The translations under genes and the position numbers were made by a program. The notes beneath the pieces are model-generated. The model made no database searches. It saw nothing but the letters and a program-made list of their open reading frames with translations, and had not been told where the DNA came from. A stretch of DNA of 33,823 nucleotides from contig JAMPBC010000001.1 of NCBI GenBank assembly GCA_023666905.1, forward strand, positions 72,214 to 106,036, read 5' to 3'. Shown piece by piece: positions 27,106-33,823 of the stretch. Origin of the DNA: Bacteroides sp. (GTDB lineage Bacteria > Bacteroidota > Bacteroidia > Bacteroidales > Muribaculaceae). Within the stretch, counting starts at the first letter, position 1, and each line of letters opens with the position of its first letter.

Positions 27106-27976
27106 GCGAGCGCTGCTCCCGGTGGCATTGATGCTGACAACACCGGCATGGGCCGTAGATGCAAAACCTGCCTCTGAGATAGTTGACACGGCAACGGTGG
27201 AAACAATTCGCCCCGTCAGCGCATTCTACTCCATCGAAGCCGGCTCGGCTCACATTGCCGACACATATCTCACCCCCATAAAATATTCAGGCTGGCACAC
27301 CGGATTTGATTACAGCCGCTCGCAAGCCATGAAGTTTTCACCTGAGAAATGGACAATGCACCTCAATCTGTCGCTCGGCTTTGACAGGGTGCTGAACGGG
27401 ATTCGCAACCATTCTATGCTCAACGGCGAATTGAAAGCGAAGTGGGGAATGACCCGACGCTGGAAACTCCCCTACAATCTGAGCGTGGGTGTTGGCGCAC
27501 AGGCACAGCTCATGGCCGGATGCCTATACCTTGACCGCGGAGGCAACAACCCGGCTTCGGCAAAAGCCTCGTTTACGCTCGGACTGATGGGATACGCCGC
27601 TTGGCAATGTAATTTAGGAAAGATTCCGGTAACGCTGCGTTACCAGCCGTCGCTACCCGTAACCGGTGTCTTCTTCGCGCCGGACTATGGCGAACTGTAC
27701 TACGAAATTTATCTGGGTAACCATTCCGGATTGGCCCATTGGGCCCATTGGGGCAATTATTTCAGCTTCAACCATGAACTCACGGCCGACCTGCGCTTTG
27801 GCGCAACCACATTGCGCATAGGCTACAAAGGAGCCGCTTACAGCACCGACGTGAACCACACCGTAACCAACATTTTCACTCACGCGGCCGTGCTGGGCGT
27901 GGGCGGTGAATGGATTTCACTCAACCCGCGGAAGAAACTCAGCGCCGATGCCCGGATAATTTCAGCAACCTATTGA
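27074..27976 (+). CDS. DUF3316 family protein, exported
   Basis: Function unknown. The ATG at 27074 (300 residues) is preferred over one 13 codons upstream because it begins a signal peptide (FFKRALLPVALMLTTPAWA) and is preceded by GAGGAGG at 27061-27067. The mature part resembles the DUF3316 family of this phylum: SGWHTGFDYSRSQAMKFSPE, LYLDRGGNNPASAKASF, PVTGVFFAPDYGELYYEIYL, GGEWISLNPRKK. Alternating hydrophobic and polar residues with many aromatics suggest an outer-membrane barrel. The start lies inside the end of parC in another frame, so expression probably depends on parC transcription. It is followed 11 bases later by the S41 peptidase gene. Confidence 0.85.
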   Translation: MKFLDRSVFFKRALLPVALMLTTPAWAVDAKPASEIVDTATVETIRPVSAFYSIEAGSAHIADTYLTPIKYSGWHTGFDYSRSQAMKFSPEKWTMHLNLSLGFDRVLNGIRNHSMLNGELKAKWGMTRRWKLPYNLSVGVGAQAQLMAGCLYLDRGGNNPASAKASFTLGLMGYAAWQCNLGKIPVTLRYQPSLPVTGVFFAPDYGELYYEIYLGNHSGLAHWAHWGNYFSFNHELTADLRFGATTLRIGYKGAAYSTDVNHTVTNIFTHAAVLGVGGEWISLNPRKKLSADARIISATY

Positions 27977-27987
27977 AACTTCGCAAA

Positions 27988-29022
27988 ATGAAACATACCC
28001 TCATCCTGCTTTTTGCCCTGATTGCGTTTGCAGCCTGCAAGGAGGTGGAAGAACAGCCCAATACTCCCCAGGGAAATTTTGAAGCGCTTTGGCAAATCAT
28101 TGACCAACATTACTGCTTTCTGCTTGATAAACAGATTGACTGGAACGAAGTGCACGACCGTTATGCGGCTCGCGTCAGCACTTCCATGACCTCCCGTCAA
28201 TTGTTCGACCTTCTTAGCGAAATGCTCGATGAGCTCAAAGATGGCCATGTGAATCTGTCGGCAGCGTTCGCATCGTCCTACTACCGCAAATGGTGGAGCG
28301 ACTATCCGCAGAACTACGATGAACGCATTGTGCAACAATACTATTTCAATTTCAACTACCAGTCAGTGGGAGCATTCGACTATGGCATGCTACCCCAAAA
28401 CATAGGCTACATCCACTACTCCACCTTTGCCTCATCGCTTGGCAAAGGAAACATTGATTTGATTTTAAATTACTTTTCCAACGCGCAAGCACTTATATTT
28501 GATGTGCGCGACAACACCGGGGGAAACCTCACGAGCGTAACCGACCTGGTGAACCGTTTTGTGACCGAGCGCACACTGGCCGGCTATATAGTCCACAAAA
28601 CAGGTCCGGGCCACAATGATTTCGACAAGCCTTTCGCCTACTACATTGACCCCGTGGGCGACGGACACCTTGCTTGGCGCAAACCGGTGATTGTGCTCAC
28701 CAACCGGTCAACGTTCAGCGCTGCAAACAATTTTGTGTCCATAATGAAATTTTTGCCCAATGTAACAATTGTAGGCGCCACGACCGGTGGCGGAAGCGGC
28801 ATGCCGTTCAACTCGGAACTGCCCAACGGCTGGAGCATACGCTTCTCGGCATGTTCCATTTTGGACGCGGCGATGAATTCAACCGAATTTGGGGTCAGCC
28901 CCTCCGATGGCTGCGCAGTCGACATGGATCCGCAGGCAGCCCTTCAAGGCCACGACACCATTCTTGACTTCGCTGTTGAGCTGGTAACAAACGGAAGTGC
29001 AGCAAGTGCGTCAGTTCATTGA
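27988..29022 (+). CDS. S41 family (C-terminal processing type) peptidase, lipoprotein
   Basis: Predicted serine protease of 344 residues, start taken at the ATG at 27988 because it opens a lipoprotein signal peptide with lipobox AFAAC (Cys17). The tricorn-like S41 core is seen: LKDGHVNL with His87, the strand IGYIHYSTFAS, DVRDNTGGN, and the nucleophile segment NRSTFSAANNF with Ser244, followed by GATTGGGSG. Glu300 (NSTEFGVSP) may complete the active site. No PDZ domain is obvious between residues 100 and 135. The stop codon lies inside the oppositely transcribed serine hydrolase gene; the two 3' ends overlap by 12 bases. Confidence 0.88.
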   Translation: MKHTLILLFALIAFAACKEVEEQPNTPQGNFEALWQIIDQHYCFLLDKQIDWNEVHDRYAARVSTSMTSRQLFDLLSEMLDELKDGHVNLSAAFASSYYRKWWSDYPQNYDERIVQQYYFNFNYQSVGAFDYGMLPQNIGYIHYSTFASSLGKGNIDLILNYFSNAQALIFDVRDNTGGNLTSVTDLVNRFVTERTLAGYIVHKTGPGHNDFDKPFAYYIDPVGDGHLAWRKPVIVLTNRSTFSAANNFVSIMKFLPNVTIVGATTGGGSGMPFNSELPNGWSIRFSACSILDAAMNSTEFGVSPSDGCAVDMDPQAALQGHDTILDFAVELVTNGSAASASVH

Positions 29023-30249
29023 ATCGTAAACAGCCTTGAGAATGTTGTTTCGCGGATTGCTTTTGGTGAAGGCCTTGTTGTCGCGTGTGGGATTTACGCG
29101 ATTGGAAAGGAAAATGTAGATGAGATTCCGCGTAGGGTCAATCCAGAAACAGGTACCTGTGAACCCGGTGTGTCCGTAGGTTTCGGGCGACACTCCCCAG
29201 GCTTTTTTGCTCACAAGGCGGTCAAAGCCAAGTCCACGGTCCGAAATCTTACTCTTTGAACCGGTGAAAAGTTCCACTGTTTCTTCGCTGTAGATACGCT
29301 TCCCGCCATATACCCCCCCGTTAAGCCAGGTCTGGAACAAAGGAGCCAATTCATGGGCAGTGGTGAACAATCCGGCATTCCCCTGCACTCCCCCGGAAAA
29401 TGCAGCCGTTTCATCGTGAACATATCCTTTCACGTGCTGCCTGCGCAAGTAATTATCCACCTCTGTGGGCGCCACATTGTCGGTGAGGCCGCGCATTGAG
29501 GGATTGTAGCCCGTGGTCTGCGCACCAAGCGGCAGGAAAATCTGCTCTGTAACCCAGCGGTCGTGAGGAACACCGGTAATATTTTCCTGAATCTGCATCA
29601 GCAGGCAGAAGTTCAAATCGCTATAGAGGTACTTTTTTGCTTTGGGTTCAATGTTGTAAATGGAATCCATTATCACTGCACGTGCCTCATCGGAAGCATA
29701 AATGCCTTTGGCAACGGGAAGATGGAATTTTTCAGATTTTTCGGAGGAGAAAATGTCGGAACGGAGCCGGGCATCCTTATTGCCATACACGTCTTCCTGA
29801 ATTTTAATGGTGTAAGGAGCTCCGTAGCGATACTTTACGGCAGGGCCGGAGTAAGTAGCGGTATCAAGCACCACCTCAAAGATGTTGAGCGATGCCGGCA
29901 GTCCCGATTGGTGGTAAAGCAGCTCCTCCATGGTCACCTTTCCCAAAGGCTTCTCCTTGAGCTCCGGCAGGTATTTCGCGATGGGGTCGTTGAGTTTCCA
30001 TTTACCCTGGTCATAACTCTTCATCAAGGCCGAAAGAGTGCCGCATACTTTCGACATGGAGGCCACATCAAAAAGCGTCTCATTGTTCACTTTAGCACTC
30101 CCTCCGCGGTTCAGGGTTCCGTAGGCCTTATCTATCACCACCTGACCACCCTTGGCAACAAGCACCTGACAGCCGGGCATGGCTCCGGCTGATATGCTCT
30201 TGCGGACAATATCGTCAATGCGGGATTCAAGGTTACCCCTCATCCCCAC
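29011..30249 (-). CDS. Beta-lactamase-fold serine hydrolase, probable C-terminal half of a split GH3 fusion
   Basis: Class C beta-lactamase/esterase-like enzyme. The active-site motifs are SMSK (Ser64-Lys67), YSD (209-211, in place of Tyr-x-Asn) and HTG (360-362), in the right order and spacing. The ORF from the GTG at 30249 has 412 residues; an ATG lies two codons later at 30243. There is no signal peptide, unlike most family members outside the cytoplasm. The frame stays open upstream of the start through KKKRLAYSVPAEVGM, which looks like coding sequence and joins onto the end of the preceding GH3 gene at a run of ten A. I think the natural product is a GH3-hydrolase fusion, and that this ORF by itself may not be a separate protein. 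The possible substrate is a peptidoglycan fragment, ester or amide; not determinable here. Confidence 0.85.
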   Translation of the reverse strand: MGMRGNLESRIDDIVRKSISAGAMPGCQVLVAKGGQVVIDKAYGTLNRGGSAKVNNETLFDVASMSKVCGTLSALMKSYDQGKWKLNDPIAKYLPELKEKPLGKVTMEELLYHQSGLPASLNIFEVVLDTATYSGPAVKYRYGAPYTIKIQEDVYGNKDARLRSDIFSSEKSEKFHLPVAKGIYASDEARAVIMDSIYNIEPKAKKYLYSDLNFCLLMQIQENITGVPHDRWVTEQIFLPLGAQTTGYNPSMRGLTDNVAPTEVDNYLRRQHVKGYVHDETAAFSGGVQGNAGLFTTAHELAPLFQTWLNGGVYGGKRIYSEETVELFTGSKSKISDRGLGFDRLVSKKAWGVSPETYGHTGFTGTCFWIDPTRNLIYIFLSNRVNPTRDNKAFTKSNPRNNILKAVYDSMN

Positions 30250-30269
30250 CTCGGCCGGAACCGAGTATG

Positions 30270-32045
30270 CTAATCTTTTTTTTTTAGGTCAACGCCATCG
30301 CCAATTTTAGCCACACCTTTAATGTTAACAGGGAAACGGCCGGTCACGTCAATTCCGCCAAACACAGCTTGGGCACCCGCACTGAACAGCTCCTTGGTGT
30401 CATCGTAGGCCACAACAAGAGTGGGGAGTTTGTCAACTGCGCCAAAACCCGACATTTTAAACGGATTGATAAAGAACACGGGCACAACATTGCGGCACTC
30501 CTTGACGAGGCGGGCAAACGCACTGCGGGCGGCGGCATCGTTCTTGAACACGCCAACAACCACCACGTCGGCCTTCTTGGCTTCGGCAACTGCCTTGCCA
30601 ATCTCGGCTGCATTGTTTATGCTCATGGTTTCCACGGCGGCATACTTGCGGCATGTGGCGGCAAATTCATTTGAAGGAGTGGCACCAAGGCTCACCACGG
30701 CTATTTTACGTGAATCAATATTCTCAAGGGGAAGAAGATGAGCATCGTTGCGCACAACTGTAACCGAAGCCTTGGCCAGGCGGTCGAGCAATGCCTTGCA
30801 CTCGGGCGAGTTCAATTTGGCGGCGAGCCCCTCTTTTTTAATCACGGCAGGGGTAACCAGTCCCAGCTTATACTTATAGATTAGCAGTTTGCGGCAACGG
30901 CGGTCAACTTCGGCCTGGGTGATTGTGCCGGCCTTGATGGCATTCATCATTGCCTGAATGTCGGCTGCAAGATCAGCTGTGCCCAACAGAACATCGGCAC
31001 CGGCGCGGAAAGCGCTCACGTGATTGTTCTCGTTGGCATTGGCAGCGCCTTTCATGGTAAGAGCATCGGTGAAAATCAGGCCGTCGAATCCCAATTGCTT
31101 TTGGAGCACATCGGTGGTAATAATCTTTGAGAGCGATGACGGAGTGCCGCTTTTGTCAAGAGCCGGCACGCGAAGATGTCCGACCATAACACCGGACATA
31201 CCGGCGTTTTTAGCTGCAACAAACGGTACGAAATCAACCGTTTCAAGCGTTTGCTTGGAGTGGTCGACAGTGGGAAGGGCTTTGTGGGAGTCCACCGATG
31301 TGTCGCCATGGCCTGGGAAATGCTTGCCGACCGACATAACGCCCCCCTGCTCCATGCCTTTACAAAATGCCGCGCCAAGTTCGGCCACCCGCTTGGGGTC
31401 TTCGCCGAAGGAACGGTAGCCAATCACGGGATTGGAGGGATTGGAATTAACGTCAAGCACCGGAGCAAAGTCAACCTGAATGCCGGTGAGCTTACACTCG
31501 CGGGCCACCTCTCGGCCATATTCCTCAAGCAATTTGGAATCCTGTATGGCACCGAGAGCAATATTTTTAGGGAAGCGGGGCGCCTCGGGAATGCGCATTG
31601 ACAATCCCCATTCACCATCGAGGGTAACGAGTAAGGGCACCTGCGCCATTGACTGGGCTTTGTTGATTATGTCAACGTAGGCGTTCAGCGGGCCTTTACC
31701 CAACAAGAAACCGCCAATGCCCTCATCAATCTGCTTGCGCATCAGTGCAGCCGGCACAGTGCCGTTGTTAATGTCCCAGCGCGGAACAAAAAGCTGGGCT
31801 ACCCTTTTGCGGGGCGAAAGTGTGGCCATAATGGAATCGGCCCAGCTCTCGGCCGACAGCTGTTCCTCTTTCACTGCTCCGGAAGGGGTTTCCTCCTCTT
31901 CGGAGTTCAACGAAGTCTCAGGCTGTTCAGAGGGCGACGACACCTTGCCGCCGAAACATGTTGCCATTGCTGTGGCCAGACCACCGACGGCAGCCACCCC
32001 CACTATTGAAAGAATTATTGCACGTATCTTTGAGTTCATTTTCAT
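30270..32045 (-). CDS. GH3 beta-N-acetylhexosaminidase (NagZ-like), exported
   Basis: Glycoside hydrolase family 3 enzyme, probably removing N-acetylglucosamine from muropeptides or glycans. An N-terminal hydrophobic segment ends in MATC (Cys30, a weak lipobox), followed by an acidic linker (about 35-68). The catalytic barrel carries the NagZ motif KHFPGHGDTSVDSH (241-254; Asp252-His254 as the acid/base dyad) and the nucleophile Asp327 in IFTDALTMKGA. A C-terminal GH3 domain runs from about 420 to 580. The ORF ends DLKKKD-stop, where the three lysines are encoded by a run of ten A (30276-30285). One extra A would continue into the serine hydrolase frame. The start lies 15 bases after the 5'-nucleotidase stop. 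Confidence 0.9.
   Translation of the reverse strand: MKMNSKIRAIILSIVGVAAVGGLATAMATCFGGKVSSPSEQPETSLNSEEEETPSGAVKEEQLSAESWADSIMATLSPRKRVAQLFVPRWDINNGTVPAALMRKQIDEGIGGFLLGKGPLNAYVDIINKAQSMAQVPLLVTLDGEWGLSMRIPEAPRFPKNIALGAIQDSKLLEEYGREVARECKLTGIQVDFAPVLDVNSNPSNPVIGYRSFGEDPKRVAELGAAFCKGMEQGGVMSVGKHFPGHGDTSVDSHKALPTVDHSKQTLETVDFVPFVAAKNAGMSGVMVGHLRVPALDKSGTPSSLSKIITTDVLQKQLGFDGLIFTDALTMKGAANANENNHVSAFRAGADVLLGTADLAADIQAMMNAIKAGTITQAEVDRRCRKLLIYKYKLGLVTPAVIKKEGLAAKLNSPECKALLDRLAKASVTVVRNDAHLLPLENIDSRKIAVVSLGATPSNEFAATCRKYAAVETMSINNAAEIGKAVAEAKKADVVVVGVFKNDAAARSAFARLVKECRNVVPVFFINPFKMSGFGAVDKLPTLVVAYDDTKELFSAGAQAVFGGIDVTGRFPVNIKGVAKIGDGVDLKKKD
30276..30285 (-). other. A10 homopolymer: slippage or frameshift site between GH3 and serine hydrolase
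   Basis: On the coding (minus) strand ten A follow CT, giving CTA AAA AAA AAA GAT TAG in the GH3 frame. With eleven A, or a ribosomal -1 shift, translation would read KKKRLAYSVPAEVGM and stay open to the hydrolase stop, a product of 590+9+412 = 1011 residues. The tract also contains the tandem slippery form A AAA AAA. Whether it is programmed, phase-variable, a mutation or a sequencing error cannot be told from one sequence. Confidence 0.75.
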
Positions 32046-32060
32046 ATCCTGGAGTGAAGC

Positions 32061-33560
32061 TTATTTATGCATACGCTGTGTGCGGTCTGCCTTAATTGTT
32101 TTCTTATTTTTAATCAATTGGTTAATCATGTCGTTATAAAGCACATCGGAGCTTTCGGCAATTATGCTGCCACGGGTTAGCGGCTGCATGTAGTCGCCGC
32201 CACGTGCCAGATAATCGATGGTTGCCACCGTGTAAGTGCGTTCAGGGGCAAGGGGCTCTCCGTTAATCAATATCTGCGAGCATTTGCCCTCAGGTGTCAT
32301 GGTGATGTCAACGCCTTTGCTGACACCGTCGCCACCGCGACCGGCCATCACGTCAAGCGCGTCGCGCAAGTCGCGTCCCGAAATTTCAAGAACCACCGTG
32401 CGGTTATCAAACGGGAAAATCTGCATTATTGTTCCTTTGGTCACGGCACCTTTCTTCATGTCGGTGCGCACACCCCCTTTATTAACAATGGCAAGGTCAA
32501 TTTTCTTGTCAGTTAGAGCGGCGGCATCATTCTTTACAAAATCGGCCATCCAGTTCACCAACGACCAATCGGCCTTGCCAAGGCCCTGCGATGTACCAAT
32601 CTTGAAGTTTCGATAGCGCTCCACTTCATCCTTATACGGAGCTAAAATGGAGTCAAGCGCGGCATCGCCACGTCCATCATATCGGGCATCAACCGGCAGA
32701 ATGGAGTAGTTTTTTTCAAATGAATCAAGGTCAACAACAATTTCACCCACATTGACACCCGACTTGCCTGTCTGGGCCACCAGCACCGGTCGTCCAACAG
32801 CATTGGGAATGAGCCACTGTGGCGAGCCATCCTTGGAGGGATCAATGAGAGTGTGGCTGTGGCCGCCGATAATTATGTCAATGTCTTCGCTCTGCCGGGC
32901 CAGGTCAACATCATCAATCAAGCCATCTTCGTTGTAGCCTACATGTGTAAGAGCCACAACAAGATCCACCTTCTCATTGTGTCGCAGGTGCCATGCTGTT
33001 GCATTGGCAGCTTTGATGCCATCGAGATACACAACGCCGCGGGCATTCTTGTCGGCAATCATTCCTTTTGGGTCGAGATTAATGGCAATGAACCCAATTC
33101 GCTTGCCGCCATACTCTTTCACCACGTAGGGTTTGAACATGGAGGCCAAGGGAGTGGTGGTGAAGTCGTAGTTGGTTGAAAGCTTGTCGGCTTTCAGCGC
33201 GCCGAAAAAATTGGCAAGCGAGTCAACTCCATTATCAAATTCATGGTTGCCGAGTATTTGAATGTCATAACCAAGATAGTTCATAAGCTTTGATTCCACC
33301 TCTCCACCAAACAGAGTGAAGTAAAGTGTGCCCTGAACCATGTCGCCCGCATCGACCAAAATCACATTCTTGTCAGCCTGGCGCACACTGTCAATAAGCA
33401 CCTTCCGGCGCGCAATTCCACCAAGGTTTTTCTCAGTCGGCTCAATCTGGCTGTGAGTGTCGTTGGTGTGAAGAATTACAAGTTTCTCAGCCTGAACACC
33501 CGACAGGGCTATCAGAATGAGAGCAAACAAGCTGATGAATCTTAGTGAAAATCTGCGCAT
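32061..33560 (-). CDS. Exported 5'-nucleotidase / metallophosphatase (UshA type)
   Basis: Two-metal phosphoesterase that probably releases phosphate and nucleosides from nucleotides outside the inner membrane. The 499-residue protein has a signal peptide (ISLFALILIALSGVQA). The metal-binding motifs are HTNDTH (31-36), DAGDMVQGT (70-78), GNHEFDNG (104-111), THVG and GGHSHT. A C-terminal substrate-binding domain (about 320-485) includes KGGVRTD and VATIDYLARGGD. It is the first gene of a three-ORF minus-strand operon; the GH3 gene follows after 15 bases. The upstream region 33561-33771 shows only a weak -7-like TAATTTCG. Confidence 0.93.
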   Translation of the reverse strand: MRRFSLRFISLFALILIALSGVQAEKLVILHTNDTHSQIEPTEKNLGGIARRKVLIDSVRQADKNVILVDAGDMVQGTLYFTLFGGEVESKLMNYLGYDIQILGNHEFDNGVDSLANFFGALKADKLSTNYDFTTTPLASMFKPYVVKEYGGKRIGFIAINLDPKGMIADKNARGVVYLDGIKAANATAWHLRHNEKVDLVVALTHVGYNEDGLIDDVDLARQSEDIDIIIGGHSHTLIDPSKDGSPQWLIPNAVGRPVLVAQTGKSGVNVGEIVVDLDSFEKNYSILPVDARYDGRGDAALDSILAPYKDEVERYRNFKIGTSQGLGKADWSLVNWMADFVKNDAAALTDKKIDLAIVNKGGVRTDMKKGAVTKGTIMQIFPFDNRTVVLEISGRDLRDALDVMAGRGGDGVSKGVDITMTPEGKCSQILINGEPLAPERTYTVATIDYLARGGDYMQPLTRGSIIAESSDVLYNDMINQLIKNKKTIKADRTQRMHK

Positions 33561-33707
33561 GGCTATAACATGAACTTGGTTTTGACAGAAAAGAATGGAT
33601 TATAGCACGAAATTAATCAAAAACTCGCAATGCCCCACGTCCCCACGGCAATATTTAAGCAAATTTCACCATTCAAAATTTTAGGGATTGAAAAATGGGG
33701 GCAAAAA

Positions 33708-33739
33708 TTTGTGAGATTGAAATAAACGTGTTAACTTTG
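33708..33739 (+). promoter_or_regulatory. Promoter of the tRNA-Arg gene
   Basis: TTTG (33708-33711), a 20-base spacer and TAACTTTG (33732-33739) match the Bacteroides-type consensus exactly. It lies 32 bases upstream of the tRNA. Confidence 0.75.
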
Positions 33740-33771
33740 CAGTCGCAAACGCCAACGAAGCGCTCGCTTTT

Positions 33772-33823
33772 GGCTCCTTAGCTCAACTGAATAGAGCATC
33801 TGACTACGGATCAGAAGGTTACA
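33772..33823 (+). tRNA. tRNA-Arg(ACG), partial at the window edge
   Basis: The acceptor strand GGCTCCT is followed by TA, the D arm GCTC-AACTGAATA-GAGC, and the anticodon arm TCTGA-CTACGGA-TCAGA with anticodon ACG. The variable loop AGGTT and the first bases of the T arm follow. The 3' part (T arm, acceptor, CCA end) lies beyond the window. ACG reads CGN arginine codons after deamination of its first base. Confidence 0.92.

Noticed and set aside
33561-33640. Promoter for the 5'-nucleotidase operon with TAATTTCG as -7 box
   Set aside because: The last two positions deviate and no upstream TTG element sits at the correct spacing; left uncalled.

Overview
The window is chromosomal DNA from a member of the Bacteroidales. 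The gut family Muribaculaceae is a reasonable guess from the roughly even base composition and the protein sequences, but I could not run a search. Signs of the phylum are: an 11-subunit-type complex I cluster with fused NuoCD and no NuoEFG, an AtpB with a cleavable signal peptide, an AtpC without its C-terminal helices, a eukaryote/archaeal-like homodimeric glycyl-tRNA synthetase, several small Cys-acylated lipoproteins, starts preceded by A-rich rather than Shine-Dalgarno sequence, and promoters of the TTTG-N19..21-TAnnTTTG type.

Left half (1-17.4 kb, all minus strand): one long energy-conservation cluster. Read in the direction of transcription it is nuoA-nuoB-nuoCD-nuoH, then a complete eight-gene F-type ATP synthase set (atpD-C-B-E-F-H-A-G), then nuoI-J-K-L-M-N, closed by a strong hairpin terminator at 22-57. 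The ATP synthase operon sits exactly between nuoH and nuoI with gaps of only 38 and 36 bases. The proton pump and the proton-driven ATP synthase therefore appear to share a transcription unit.

Middle (17.5-20.8 kb, minus): a TonB-dependent outer-membrane receptor followed by a lipoprotein built from two diverged copies of one domain, transcribed away from a divergent promoter region shared with glyS.

Right-middle (20.8-29.0 kb, plus): glyS, lemA and an FKBP-type prolyl isomerase lipoprotein ending at a strong terminator; a PepSY-like lipoprotein with its own terminator; then parC (topoisomerase IV A), a DUF3316 protein whose start lies inside parC, and an S41-family peptidase lipoprotein.

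Right end (29.0-33.8 kb): a minus-strand operon of a 5'-nucleotidase/metallophosphatase, a NagZ-like GH3 beta-N-acetylhexosaminidase and a beta-lactamase-fold serine hydrolase. The last two ORFs look like one gene split at a run of ten A residues. One extra A, or a -1 shift, would join them into a single exported protein of about 1011 residues; this is the most interesting point in the window. The window ends inside a tRNA-Arg(ACG) gene with its own consensus promoter.

No insertion sequence, CRISPR array, prophage or other mobile element was seen, and no gene-free stretch exceeds 300 bases.
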